DNA of 64,000 bases from Vanessa cardui (lineage: Eukaryota > Arthropoda > Insecta > Lepidoptera > Nymphalidae): the NCBI RefSeq assembly GCF_905220365.1, contig NC_061151.1:4706197-4770196 (forward strand). Direction: 5' to 3'. The translations under genes were made by a program, and so were the position numbers. The notes below the pieces were generated by a model, which saw only the letters and a list, made by a program, of their open reading frames with translations, did no database searches and was not told the origin of the DNA. Shown one piece after another: positions 44,598 through 55,544 of this stretch. Every line of letters begins with the position of its first letter. Position 1 is the stretch's first letter.

Positions 44598-44940
44598 ACA
44601 GGGTTATTGGTAACTCAATGTATATCCATTAGGGGGTGATAGGGGAGACGGGAAGGGAAGTATCGCATTTTTAAATTAGGGCTGATAATGATTGTTTAAA
44701 TATTCACAAATATCCAGTGTTTATTCGTTTTTATAAATCAGAAGAAAACAATAGAGTTTTATTGATATTTTTTTCTAAATAAATTTTGGAAGTTGCATTT
44801 TTGACAGATTTAAAAAATACTAAAAAACTTGATAACTCAAAATGGTTCACTTTTGGATTATGCATATGGGGGTTTAAATTATTGCAAATAGTCACCCCTA
44901 TCACCTCCTAACGGATATACGTCGAGTTACTAATAACTGT
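44598..44940. mobile_element. MITE with ~46-bp TIRs and ACATAT flanks
   Basis: Left end 'acagggttattggtaactca', right end its diverged reverse complement ('gagttactaataactgt'). The similarity continues through 'tatatcc.ttaggRggtgat'. ACATAT flanks both ends (44592-44597, 44941-44946). 343 bp, non-coding. Confidence 0.7.
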
Positions 44941-44961
44941 ACATATATATGTATATATATT

Positions 44962-45233
44962 TATGGTATACGTTGGCGGACGAGCATATAGGCCACCAGG
45001 CCATAGGATAGTAAGTCACCTATAGACAAGGACGCTGTAAGAAATATTAACTATTCCTTACATCGTCAATGTGCCACCAACCTTGGGAACTAAGATGTTA
45101 TGTCCCTTGTGCCTGTAGTTACACTGGCTCACTCACCCTTCAAACCGGAACACAACAATACTGAGTACTGTTATTTGGCGGTGGAATAACTGATGAGTGG
45201 GTGGTACCTACCCAGACGGGCTTGCACAAAGGT
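44962..45233 (-). repeat. Family R, cut at its 5' end
   Basis: Ends at 'gacgggcttgcacaaag', where the MADF-bearing segment begins. Confidence 0.83.
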
Positions 45234-45740
45234 TGCGGTACGTTTTTTCATAGCAATGCGCGCACTAGTGACGAATTTGTCACTCTCGTCGTCAGTCTTT
45301 CGTTATCTGCACTTTGACTGCCGACTTTGGCGCGCGCAAAATGGCGTCACCATCTATTCAAAACGTAAACATTCGTGAAGATAATACTGATAATGATGTT
45401 CTAATAGAAGAAGTGGAAAAGAGACCAGCTCTATATGATAAAAAAGTTGAATGAAATGAAAAAAAGAAAGAGTTTTCAGATATTCACGTGAAAATTAAAG
45501 CGTGGGGATAAATTAGTACCCAGTATTCTCTTCGGTTTCTTTTTCTGCGGAGTCTCACGAGTTCACAGAGAACCACCGTCTCTTCGAAATCTATAGTGGC
45601 AAATGACACTTCGATTTCGAAAATGTTTTGTCACTGTCTCTATTAATGAGCGCACTCCGCTTTGGAAACGTGACGTGACAATGACAAACACTTTGAAGTC
45701 ACCGTGACAAAAGTTATCAGTGCGCGCTAGTTCTTAAGGT
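45234..45740 (+). mobile_element. Segment with TIR-like GCGCGCACT arms around MADF ORF
   Basis: 'gcgcgcactagtgacgaatt' (about 45258) pairs loosely with 'aacttttgtcacggtgac', read from the reverse of 45690-45735. The arms are imperfect and no target duplication is visible. A DNA-transposon remnant is the preferred reading; a promoter with repeated motifs is the alternative. Confidence 0.4.
45341..45454 (+). pseudogene. Start of a MADF-domain protein (37 codons), broken
   Basis: ATG in a GC-rich context opens a frame ending LIEEVEKRPALYDKKVE-stop. The motif (L-I-x2-V-x3-P-x-L-Y-D) is the first helix of the MADF DNA-binding domain (Adf-1 family). After the TGA at 45452 the frame still reads NEKKKEFSDIHVKIKAWG, which could be the following MADF helices, so the TGA looks like a disabling mutation. 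MADF proteins occur both as host transcription factors and as accessory ORFs of PIF/Harbinger transposons. Confidence 0.5.
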
Positions 45741-45744
45741 CCTG

Positions 45745-45905
45745 AAATATATACAAACATGAATTAAAAATAGTTACTGTATAAATCTTGACCGCGTGGA
45801 ATAGCAAGTATGCTAGCAGCATTTCCCCGTTGAATCGCAATTCCGATCTGGGCAAAAAACGAACCAGCCCTCCTGCCACCAGTGGAGGCAATGAGGCGAG
45901 GTGTT
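45745..45905 (-). repeat. Family P repeat
   Basis: 'catgaattaaaaatagttac' to 'cagtggaggcaatgaggcga'. Confidence 0.65.
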
Positions 45906-46221
45906 ATACTTTTAATGAAACTTTGTGCACCACTACTCCAAGGGCCAAATTTGGACAAAAAAGTGATTTGTCATTTGATATACCAGTTGATGTTCAAGGT
46001 TTCACTCGTGTTATAGCAGTCAGTCTTAAGGTGATTGGTACTAAAAATAATGTAATGATAAAATAACTAGAGTCGAAACGTGCTTCATAGCATGGAATTT
46101 ATATTGACTTAATAGTAAAATAACCGCTTTTTACTAAATTCATATGTACGTATACACGGCACATATACCAATGGTATATTGGTATATAGCATTTGTTATT
46201 TTTCTTTTGTTATTTATTTTA

Positions 46222-46415
46222 ATCACATACATTACTCTGATCCCAATGTAAAGCACTTGTGTTATGGAAAATCAGAAGCAACGATACCACAATCACCCAG
46301 ACCCAAGACAACATAGAAAACTAATGACTACATTGACTTGGCCGGGAATCGAACCCGGGACCTCGGAGTGGCGTACCCATGAAAACCGGTGTACACACAA
46401 CTCGACCACGGAGGT
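46222..46415 (-). repeat. SINE B
   Basis: B box 'gggaatcgaacccgggac', head 'gaccacggaggtcgtc'. Short deletions in the tail. Confidence 0.83.
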
Positions 46416-46437
46416 CGTCAAAATATGTATATTACAA

Positions 46438-46582
46438 TTTGTGTCTGACAGTCTGTTTTTCTGACTAATCTCTGGCAGATAATTAATGTAGTTAGGAGTA
46501 ACTTAGGCTACAACAATAACTTTTATAAGTACACATTCCTTGTTAAGATCAAATGCGGACAAACTCGCGGGCACAGCTAGTA
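46438..46582 (+). repeat. Helitron-like family I, CTAGTA end
   Basis: 'ctgactaatctctggcagat' to 'ctcgcgggcacagctagta'. Confidence 0.5.
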
Positions 46583-46942
46583 TATTATAAATCATGTGTA
46601 ATAATTTTACCTTGTTAAAATCTATTTATCGAGCAACAAAACATCGTGATCTAAGAATATAAATAGCACATGTATTCCCACACATTGCACATTATTGTGT
46701 TAATTGGAACACATAGCACAGTCCTAAGCACATATATATCTGCTAGACACCGCATTACTATAAGATATTAAGAAAGCTGAGTGCGATATCTTTTTTGTGT
46801 AAAAATCGATCGAGGGTCAAAAATTACATTTCATAAAATGTCGCTGACTTTCCTTCACCAGTTCTTCTCAAGACATTCATTTCACAACAATTAGTAGATT
46901 TTTGACTATCAATAAGCAGATAAGCACAACTATATTAATATA

Positions 46943-47200
46943 ATAACCTGTAAATTTCCCACTGCTGGGAAAAGGCCTCCTCTATTTATTTAAAGCATAT
47001 TCCAACACGCTGATCCAATGCGGGTTGCTGGATTCAAATGAGATTAGACACATGCAGGTTTCCTCACGATGTTTCCCTTCACCGCCGAGCTCGAGATAAA
47101 TTATAAACACAAATTAAGCACGTGAAAATTCAGTGGTGCTTGCCTGGGTTTCATCCCGAAATCATCGGTTAAGATGAACGTGTTCTAACCACTGGGCTTT
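46943..47200 (-). repeat. SINE A
   Basis: 'aacctgtaaatttcccactg' to 'acgtgttctaaccactgggc'; several small deletions. Confidence 0.8.
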
Positions 47201-47394
47201 CTCTCAATTTATGCTATATTGAATCTTGATTGTTGGATTTGTCTTTGACTGTACCTACGATGACGTCACTCGGTTATACTTAAATAAAATGACTAAGTAA
47301 TGTTTTGTACTACCTACTACCTATTCAAATGATGATTTACTACCATTAAAGAATATTTACATTACAGAACACAACTAGAGAAATAACGCGTCAT

Positions 47395-47790
47395 CTATGC
47401 TAATATTATAAATGTGAAAGTAACTCTGTCTGTCTGTCTTTCACGACCAAACCGCTGGAGCGAATTTGATGAAACTTGGTTTGAAGTAAACTTAAAAAGT
47501 TCCCTTGGTATTAGGGCTTTGTGCAAGCCCATCTGGGTAGGTTCCACCCACTCATCAGTTATTCTAACGCCAAACAACAGTAGTCAGTATTGTTGTGTTC
47601 CGGTTTGAAGGGTGAATGAGCCAGTGTAACTACAGGCACAAGGGACATAGCATCTTAGTTCCCAAGGTTAGTGGCCCATTGACGATTTAAGGAATAGTAA
47701 ATATTTCTTACTTGAACTTCAAGGACGGACACAGGCTACGTTTTTTGCTTAACACATGACAACAAATCCTTTAAAACTAGTTTTGAATAT
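47395..47790 (+). mobile_element. Helitron-like element interrupted by family R
   Basis: 'tattataaatgtgaaagtaa' and 'gaaacttggtttgaagtaaa' on the left; 'acttcaaggacggacacagg' after the R copy. Confidence 0.55.
47512..47711 (+). repeat. Family R, 3' truncated, nested
   Basis: From 'tagggctttgtgcaagccca' to 'aatatttctta'. Confidence 0.82.
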
Positions 47791-47978
47791 AGCTTAAATT
47801 TCATACACGTCAGCTATTAAAAACAATGAACATTCATACAAACAAATGCTCATTCACACAAACAAATGAACAATCTTAATATTGTCCTGAATAATAATAA
47901 ATATTACATATTTGTAAACATATTGTTTGTGTATAACATATATCGGAATAGCATGTCCGAGCCCGTTTTTAAAAGGCA

Positions 47979-48001
47979 TGACGTCAGCATTGCTGACGTC
48001 A
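47979..48001. promoter_or_regulatory. Perfect 11-bp palindrome with two CRE sites
   Basis: TGACGTCAGCA-T-TGCTGACGTCA. Each arm holds a full CRE (TGACGTCA). It lies in a GC-richer stretch (47950-48130) not explained by the repeats; whether it drives a gene is unknown. Confidence 0.5.
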
Positions 48002-48009
48002 CGAGTGTC

Positions 48010-48530
48010 AGGGTTTCGATCTTTAAACATCCTCGGTGGTATGAAATTAAACTCAGGATAATCTTCTCTGATTTATTCCCATATGAGGCGGTCGGATCGC
48101 TCCGACGGCTCGACCAAACCTGACGATACCGGCGGGCGCTTGGTCTTTTATAACAAAAATAGGTGGGTAGACTTATTCACTCGACATAACACCTGTTTAC
48201 AAACACTAAAATATTTCAGACAATTCACTAAAAATTATAAATTTAACAATCAAATAGTTTTAAATTATTAAAATAATCATTTCTGGACACGTGTTTTTCT
48301 TAAATTCGTGGTTTCTCGCCGACATTTACAATTCATATAAACGAATAACTAAAGCCTGTTCCACAGATTCTTAGTGATCTTCAGTAAAATCTAGGCATGG
48401 GTTCGATATAATAGTAACAGCGTGTGAATGCTATGCGACATTGGCGAAATAATCCGTCTCCTGGCTGGCATAACTAAAAGCCATTAAACTAAGAATTGAA
48501 TTGAGGAGAGAGAGGAGGAGATATACAACA
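48010..48530. other. No supported gene
   Basis: An 85-aa plus frame (47866-48123) spans the CRE palindrome but lacks splice or domain support. Confidence 0.35.
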
Positions 48531-48600
48531 ACAACAACAGCCTGTAAATTCCCACTGCTGGGCTAAGATCCGCCCCTCGAGGAGAAGGTTAGAAGCATCA
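48530..48600 (-). repeat. SINE A, tail fragment
   Basis: (GTT)n plus 'cctgtaaattcccactgctg' to 'ggagaaggttagaagca'. Confidence 0.7.
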
Positions 48601-48722
48601 TCACCATGATTTGAAATAATTATATAAAAGAAATAGTTGAGTTTCTTTCACCGGATCTACTTCGTGCTACTTATTTCCGATATCGTGGTAGATGTTTGAG
48701 TATCAATAAGTAAATGTAGCAC

Positions 48723-49030
48723 TGAGCTGAGATGGCCCAGTGGTTAGAACGCGTGCATCTTAACCGATGAGTTCGGGTTCAAACCCAGGCAAGCACCACT
48801 ATATATATGTGCTTAATTTGTGTTTATAATTCATCTCGTGCTCGGCGGTGGAGGAAAACATCGTGAGGAAACCTGCATGTGTCTAATTTCATCGAAATTC
48901 TGCCACATGTGCATTCCACGAACCTGCATTGGAACAGCGTGGTGGAAAAATGTTCCAAACCTTCTCCTTAATGGGAGAGGAGTCCTTAGCCCAGCAGTGG
49001 GAAATTCACGGTCTGTTACTTTACTTTTTA
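48723..49030 (+). repeat. SINE A, full length
   Basis: A box 'tggcccagtggttagaac', B box 'tcgggttcaaacccaggc', tail 'cggtctgttactttactttt'. Confidence 0.88.
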
Positions 49031-49073
49031 AATGTAACACTGTATTGAATAAAGATTTTGAACTTTGGACATT

Positions 49074-49318
49074 AGTTGTGTTCCAATTTGAATGGTGAGT
49101 TAGCTAATGTACAGGTGCAATTAAAGCGTCAAACGGTGGCAATCTATGGGCAGGGGTACCACTTATTAGGTAGCCTATTTGCCAACTAACAATGTATATG
49201 CTGTGCTCCGATTTGAAGGGGGAGTTAGTTATAGTACAGGCGCAATTAAAGCTTCAAACGGTGGCAATCTATGGGCAGTGGTACTACTTATCATGAGGTA
49301 GCACATTTGCCAAGTAAT
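49074..49318. repeat. Tandem duplication, two ~124-bp units
   Basis: 'caaacggtggcaatctatgg' occurs in both units (about 49131 and 49256), each preceded by an R-like 'tgtgYtccRatttgaa' start. A diverged R piece duplicated locally. Confidence 0.7.
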
Positions 49319-49616
49319 GATGTCATTAAAAAACAATTACCATTTTATTTGATGTCATAACTAATTACAAGCGCAGCGCGATCGATTGAATTAAATGTAA
49401 TGTTACCACAGGTTAAAAAATTTACATTCAAAAGAACTGGCCAAAAAAATAATCCTTCCTGTTATTCTGAAATTAAATTATTTACGTATTCAAATCTATG
49501 GAAATCTGTGAACAATAAATAATTAATCTATTAAAATAAAAATATCATTAACTTTCTAAAATTTTCTTTGCAAAAGTACCCTTTTTAAAAGCGATGATTA
49601 TTATATCTTCTGACCT

Positions 49617-49912
49617 GAGCCGAGCCGAGTTGGCCCATTGGTGAGAACGCGTGCATTTGAACCGATTATTGCGGGTTCAAACTCAGACAATCATCAATGA
49701 ATATTCATACTTCATTTGTTTTTATAATTCATCTCATGCTCGGCGGTAAAGGAAAACATTGTGTGGAACCTGCATGTGTCTGTTTCATAGAAATTCTGCC
49801 ACATGTGTATTCCTCCGACCCATGCATGCCATTCCAGCATGCTGGAATATGTTCCAAATCATCGCCTCAAAGAGAGAGGAGGCCTTAGCCCAGCAGTGGG
49901 CGGACTGTTGTT
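49617..49912 (+). repeat. SINE A, full length
   Basis: Head 'gagccgagttggcccattgg', B box 'attgcgggttcaaactcag', tail 'gcagtgggcggactgttgtt'. Confidence 0.85.
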
Positions 49913-50129
49913 GTTACTGTTTGTCTCCTTACCGTTTTCAGGCACGGACGCAGGACAAATGTGTACAAGAGTGTGTGTAATTACACAAGTCATTATAGTA
50001 GTCATGTGTGAGTGTGAAATCAAAATATACTTCAAGTAGCCTTTAACAAGCACTTTTGAATCGTCATTTAACAAGCTATACTAAATTTACTTATTAGTAA
50101 TCTAAAATAAATTTACTTAGTAGAATCAC

Positions 50130-50390
50130 TACCTAGTATAAAACGAAGTCGTTTTCTCTGTCCCTATATCCCTATGTTTGTTTAAATCTCTAAAACTACG
50201 CAACGGATTTTGATGCGGTTTTCTTTAATAGATAAGAAGAATAGATTGAGTGATTCAAGAAGAAGATTTTTTATATATAATACATGAATAACTTCGTAAA
50301 GAAACACTGATCATTTTAGAAGTTTCTACTGTGATGTCATATCATTGCACCCGTGCGAAGCCGGGGCGGATTGCTACTACAATTTTATAT
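50130..50390 (+). mobile_element. Helitron-like family G
   Basis: 'ctacctagtataaaacgaag' to 'aagccggggcggattgct'. An 18-bp local insertion sits in the 'aatagata...gattgagtgatt' region. Confidence 0.65.
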
Positions 50391-50399
50391 GTAAAAAAA

Positions 50400-51580
50400 T
50401 ATTCTGTCTGGATGTCAACAAGTGTAAGGGTTACATTCAAGATCATAGACATTTTTTATAAAAAAAAAAAACAAGTAAGGAGTTGCGATGCCGCAAAAAC
50501 CACGATCTTTGAGTATCAGCTTAAAAAGTCTACAGTAGACCAGAACTAAAATTTTCTTTTACCAATTATTTGTAGGGTGTCCATTATTCAAAGGCAGAGA
50601 CAGGACAAGAGGTCAATTCTACTAACTGTTAAGGGTTATGCTATGATCTCGATTCTATTTCTATCCGGCTTCGACCGAACTGGAATAAGATTGGTGTGGA
50701 AAAACGGGATAAACTAACAGCAGAATTGTGATAGTGAGGCATTGTGTGTGCAAATACAACTCATAATGTGATAGGATGACTACAACACTTATGTGAAGAA
50801 TTCTGGCGTAGAATAAATGGCTTCACCAACTATCAAGCAACTTCAATGTGTTTCACTAATTTAAACCCGGTGGCAGCTCCACCCCTTACTAAGTCTACCT
50901 ATAATAATAAAAAAAAAACTGTACATTTTTTGAATTTAGAATATTTGATTTAGTACACAAATGAGAATCAATATAAAAAAAAATTAAACGTAACTTTCGT
51001 AACGTTCATTCCAATTTCAAAAATGGAATCGCATTTATTCCATTACCAAATTGAATGATAGATGGCCCAGAGGACACCGTTCCAAGGACTCAATTGGTCA
51101 GTGACCTCTTGACATAAATACGTCGCATGAATGGGCTCGTCCATAATGATATGATTATTGTTAAATTACGCACTGACAAAATAGCATCTATCTCTTTCTT
51201 TCTCACGTAATTTGCATTTGAATCCTATACAAATCCAAAGAGCTGAGGTATATTTATTCGCTTGATATAATTCATTTTTTTTCAAAACAGAAAATATCTG
51301 TCTGATAATATAATAACAATTACAATAAATAATTCAAATAAATAATAACTAATAACGCCAAAATCAGTGAAACTTCGCGCCAAAAAAGACCAGAGTGTAT
51401 TTAAAAGGTGACCGGGCGCGTTTTTTTTTTATGTATTGACGTCGCAGCACAAGGTATTAATTATTTAGTTGTTAAAACTAAAGTATTAATAGATTAGTGA
51501 AAAAATACATAATTAAATTGTTGAATTTAAATATTGTTTATTTAAACAATAGCTTTACATTTTTGTGTGTTTGAATTGCT
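50400..51580. other. No supported gene
   Basis: Low repeat density. Notable only for an E2F-like 'cttcgcgccaaaa' at about 51373, also at about 39964. No splice-bounded frame was found. Confidence 0.35.
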
Positions 51581-51623
51581 TTTTTTCAACCGACTTCCAA
51601 AAGGAGGAGGTTATCAATTCGCC

Positions 51624-51692
<69 letters not shown>

Positions 51693-52055
51693 TTGGAGTC
51701 GGTGTCAGCCAACCCTATACTATACCTATCAAAAAACAATAAACTTTAAGAAATGTTTCTTACAAATTACCTTTTATACGATATTATACTGGGTTAATCA
51801 AAAGGCTCGTATCGCTTCTTTCTTTTGATTGTTGAAGCGTGTGCCTGTGGCTGACACCGGCTCCAAATATAACAATAACTATAACTACGTTATTTAATCG
51901 TAAATCGACTTTTAAGTAGTCTAATATTTTTCATTTCATTTTACCTAGGAGGACTCTCAAAAATATGTTAAATATCCAATTATTTTTATTATTTTTTAGT
52001 GCTTTTTAATTTGTTTTAAAATACTGTTTTGTTTGAAGTCGGTTTTTCTTTTTGT
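51581..52055. mobile_element. AACCGACTTC-ended element with poly(T) and nested insert
   Basis: Reverse of the 38440-38692 element: 'caaccgacttccaaaaggag' to 'gtttgaagtcggtttttctt'. It carries a 63-T run (51628-51690). Between 51699 and 51866 an insert has inverted arms 'gtcggtgtcagcc' and 'ggctgacaccggc'. Confidence 0.6.
51628..51690. repeat. Homopolymer, 63 consecutive T
   Basis: Uninterrupted T run. The apparent poly-Phe frames are artefacts of it. Confidence 0.95.
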
Positions 52056-52439
52056 TAAAATTTTATTTATTAATTAATTTACGAACAATTTAAATGATTA
52101 CTTTTAAATGTGACACATTGTATTATAAAAAGAAATGATTTTGGAGGTTATTTATGTTTAAATATAAAATCGTATTACTATATAGACTCATATTTTGAAT
52201 GGATTATATGTAGTTAGTTTTTTTTTTAAATAATATAAAATAAATAAATAAAAAAAAATTTATTCCATGCATAAATTTACATATTACGTTATACAGTTTT
52301 ATTTATTTTTTTAAAGTTATATAAAAATAAGGTTTTGAATATTTAAGTAGTAACAATATCGAATTTTTTTTTTTTTAAATATCTAATTTTTGAATTTATA
52401 GATAAAGTGTTTCTTCTTGAAAAACTTGTTTTTGCATGG

Positions 52440-52975
52440 ACCCCTCTCAGGTGAAGGCCTCCTCCAAGGCGTTCCATTCATCTCTATTCTTTGCTGTTAT
52501 TAACCAGCTTGTCCCTGCGATCTTTTTTATGTCGTCCTCCCATCTTGTGTAAGGTCTTCCCACTCTCCGTTTGCCTGCTGGGCCCTTCCATTTAGTGACA
52601 TTTATTGTCCATCTCTCATCAACATAGCGGGCTACATGGCCAGCCCATCTCAGTTTCTGTGATTGGGCATACGACAGCGCATCTATCGCTTTTGTGTGAT
52701 GTCTTATCTTTGTGTGTCGAATCTTGTGTATCTTTTTTATATTAAGAAATAGAGCGTAGAATCAAAAACGCCTGGAATAAATATTGGAGCTTAAAATATG
52801 TTTTCAAAAGTAACATGTCAATTAAAGTTAAGAAGAAAATCTTAGACTCATGCATCCTACCTTCTTTAACATATGGCTGTCAAACGTGGAAATTCACGAA
52901 AAAAATTAAAAATAAAATTAGTTCATGCCAGAAGGGTAGAAAAGGGTAAACGAAGCATGCTTCAAGTTTTTTTTA
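52440..52975. pseudogene. LINE fragment with 5' inversion (twin priming)
   Basis: 52440-52740 on the minus strand encodes an RT C-terminus: KLRWAGHVARYVDERWT, GKRRVGRPYTRWEDDIKK and DEWNALEEAFT-stop. 52746-52975 on the plus strand encodes the RT segment that should precede it (RRIKNAWNKYWSLKYVF, then LTYGCQTW and CQKG). The two 5' ends meet head-to-head at about 52741, as expected for twin-primed insertion. Confidence 0.75.
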
Positions 52976-53125
52976 AATATCAATTAATAACTATTAAACC
53001 TTATACGAAACTCATTGGAAAAATCTGTTTTAATACCTATGATATTTTTTTTATTTTGTTGTATTTAATCATTCTGAAACTTTGTTAATTTATTTAATTG
53101 TTTTAAATTCTTTAAAATATTAAAG

Positions 53126-53440
53126 AGTCGAGATGGCCCAGTGGTTAGAACGCTTGCATCTTAACCGATGAGTGCAAGTTCAAACCGAGGCAAGCACCGC
53201 TGTTTTATGTGTTTAATTTGTCTTTATAATTCATCTCGTGCTCAGCGGTGAAGGAAACATCGTGAGGAAACCTGCATGTGACAAATTTCACAGCAATTCT
53301 GCCACATGTGCATTCCACCAACCCGCATTGGAACAGCGTGGTGAAATATGTTCCAAACCTTCTCCTCAAAGGGAGAGGAGGCCTTTAGCCCAGCAGTGGG
53401 AATTTACAGGCTGTTGTTGTTGTTGTTGTTCTTTCACGTG
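53126..53440 (+). repeat. SINE A, full length with (GTT)n tail
   Basis: Head 'gagtcgagatggcccagtgg', tail 'aggctgttgttgttgttgtt'. Confidence 0.88.
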
Positions 53441-53559
53441 ACTCTTTATGTCACGGCGTTCACACCTCACAGATATAACAAAATCATCAAGTTAATTATC
53501 GTTCGTAATCGACGACATATATTTTTTATTTTTATTTTTTTTTACAACTCAGTTATCTT

Positions 53560-54045
53560 GTCATCATTTGTATTTACGAAAAAATATTAATGATTTTATG
53601 AGAAAATGTGATACTCATAGCATTGGTACAAGGAACAAACACAAACTTGTTACTCCTGTTACTCGACTGCATAGAGTCAGTAACTCCTTTGTGGGGCAAT
53701 GTATACGGTTTTACAACATGATCCCAGAAAGCGTTCAAAATGCCTCTGTTAACAAATTTAAAAAAATTATTAAGGAACGCTTGTGTGCAAAAGGTTATTA
53801 TACAATTAATGAGTTTATGATTGATAGCACACCTTGGGAATGAAACGATCGCCTCTTGGCTATTTTATTTTATATTAAATTGTTTATATAATATATAAGA
53901 CAAAAAAACTCACTGATTTTCATTCGCCGGTTCTTCTCAGATCAGTGTATTTTCTTTTCCGAACCGGTGGTACTGTTTCAATTCACCATCAATAAGAAAG
54001 TGTCATACTTCTATATTGAATAAAGTAATTTGAGTTTGAGTTTTT
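53560..54045 (+). pseudogene. Jockey-type LINE C-terminus and 3'UTR
   Basis: Frame to 53843: GTRNKHKLVTPVTRLHRVSN, FVGQCIRFYNMIPESVQ, KFKKIIKERL and YYTINEFMIDSTPWE-stop. It parallels the 25983 LINE and the J termini. 3'UTR with 'ccggttcttctcagatc' and end 'taatttgagtttgagttttt'. Confidence 0.7.
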
Positions 54046-54544
54046 ATTTTATGTTACTACGGTTGCCATTGGCAAAAGTCTCCGTTGCATAAACTAGGGA
54101 ATGACGTTCCGAAAGGAATGGTTCGGGTATTCAATTCCTCTCAATTTATAATCGGATGTGACGTCGCTAATAGTCTTGGCAAAGCTTTGACTTGGCTTGG
54201 CTTTGGGTTTAACTTGGTTTGGTTGGGCTCGTTCGATTCAGCTCGGCTTAGCATATAGCGTTATTTAAGTGTCAAAATAATTATGAGTGGTAATTTTCCG
54301 GGATCAATGCCGAAGCATAATATGACAATCCCGTTCGAGTTTCATGGGATTGGACGGCAATGGTCAGCGATGCTACGCTTGGGAGGTTTCGGAGGTTACG
54401 GATGCAGAATACGCTGTCCTTATTGATTTGGAAAATACATTTCAGCCGGTTGAATAGGCCGTTGAGGTACCGTATTCGAGATACAGATTTAGTTAGTGCA
54501 GAACATATTGCGTTTCATGATTAGAAATTTTTCATGATGTAAAA
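54046..54544. other. Unique-looking stretch, no confirmed gene
   Basis: Outside the repeat families. GC-richer from 54130 to 54420. It contains the small frame at 54283-54426. Confidence 0.35.
54283..54426 (+). CDS. Small open frame, 47 aa, unrecognised
   Basis: ATG after 'aaaataatt' opens MSGNFPGSMPKHNMTIPFEF, then LRLGGFGGYGCRIRCPY-stop. Composition (Gly, Pro, Met) and codon use look more protein-like than the surroundings, and no repeat family overlaps. No splice partner, domain or promoter is evident. Could be chance or the first exon of something outside. Confidence 0.2.
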   Translation: MSGNFPGSMPKHNMTIPFEFHGIGRQWSAMLRLGGFGGYGCRIRCPY

Positions 54545-54775
54545 TGATTTAATGTGCACCATATCGATGTCCGAAAATCCACAACAGCGCGATTTCTAAG
54601 ACATTTTCTGCCTCGCACAACCACTTTGTGGAACCAGCTTTCGCCGGCGGTTTTTCGGAACAGATATGACACGGGGACCTTCAAGAAAAGAGCGTACTCC
54701 TTCCTCAAAGGCCGGTAACGCACCTGCTAGCCCCCTGGTGCTGCAAATGTCCATGAGCGGTGGTAGTCACTTAGT
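54545..54775 (+). repeat. Family H element
   Basis: Reverse orientation of the 31750 and 44050 copies: 'atgtccgaaaatccacaaca' to 'ggtggtagtcacttagtgag'. Confidence 0.65.
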
Positions 54776-55544
54776 GAGCCTCCATATTTTTTAATATTTC
54801 AATGCGGCCAACAGACATTTTCTTTTCTATGACATATAAATAACAATATTCTGACAGCTAAGCAGATGGACGATTATCGCCAACTGTCGTCCTTATATAT
54901 CCGGTCACAGTGTTGCTATTTGTGATTTTAATTTTCTTCTAATAATATATATTGTTGGAATAAACAAGCAACATCTGTGTCAAGTCACACAACTTCCCTT
55001 AAAAAAAAGGGCGGGAGATTCGTGGCTGACACATTGAGATCGCGAATATAATTATTACGGTGTAATGTGATTATTGATGGTTATTTGTGTTGTAGACTAA
55101 ATATTTTTCAATTGTGCTAGATTGATTGTTATTTTAAATTAAAGATAATTGTTTTAGAGGTTAACCTACTTCCTACTTCTGGTTCTATAAATATATATAT
55201 ATATAGGATTGAAAATAAGAATACCGCGGGATTTCGAATTTACGACCTAGACTCGGGATTGCATTCCCCAGTACACACCCCATTTATTTAGACATGGATA
55301 AATCCCAAGTAAACTTTATATACAGCACGTTCTTGTTATAGTAACAGATGTTTGTACTATAAGCATACAGACGGACTAATGGATATTATATTACATAACA
55401 ATGAAACAATTGAGGACTTCCTATAGAGCAATCAATTTGACATCAATCCAAATGGCATTTTTTTAGTTACCCAGTTGAATTTACTTAACAATTTGAACAG
55501 GTTACAAAATTAGGATAAATATGTTACTAAAAGTTTGCTTATGG

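Noticed and set aside
47866..48123. 85-aa plus frame over the CRE palindrome
   Set aside because: No recognised domain and no splice context; kept only as unexplained sequence.
51565..51828. 87-aa and 60-aa plus frames with a long poly-Phe run
   Set aside because: Created by the 63-T homopolymer; no other support.
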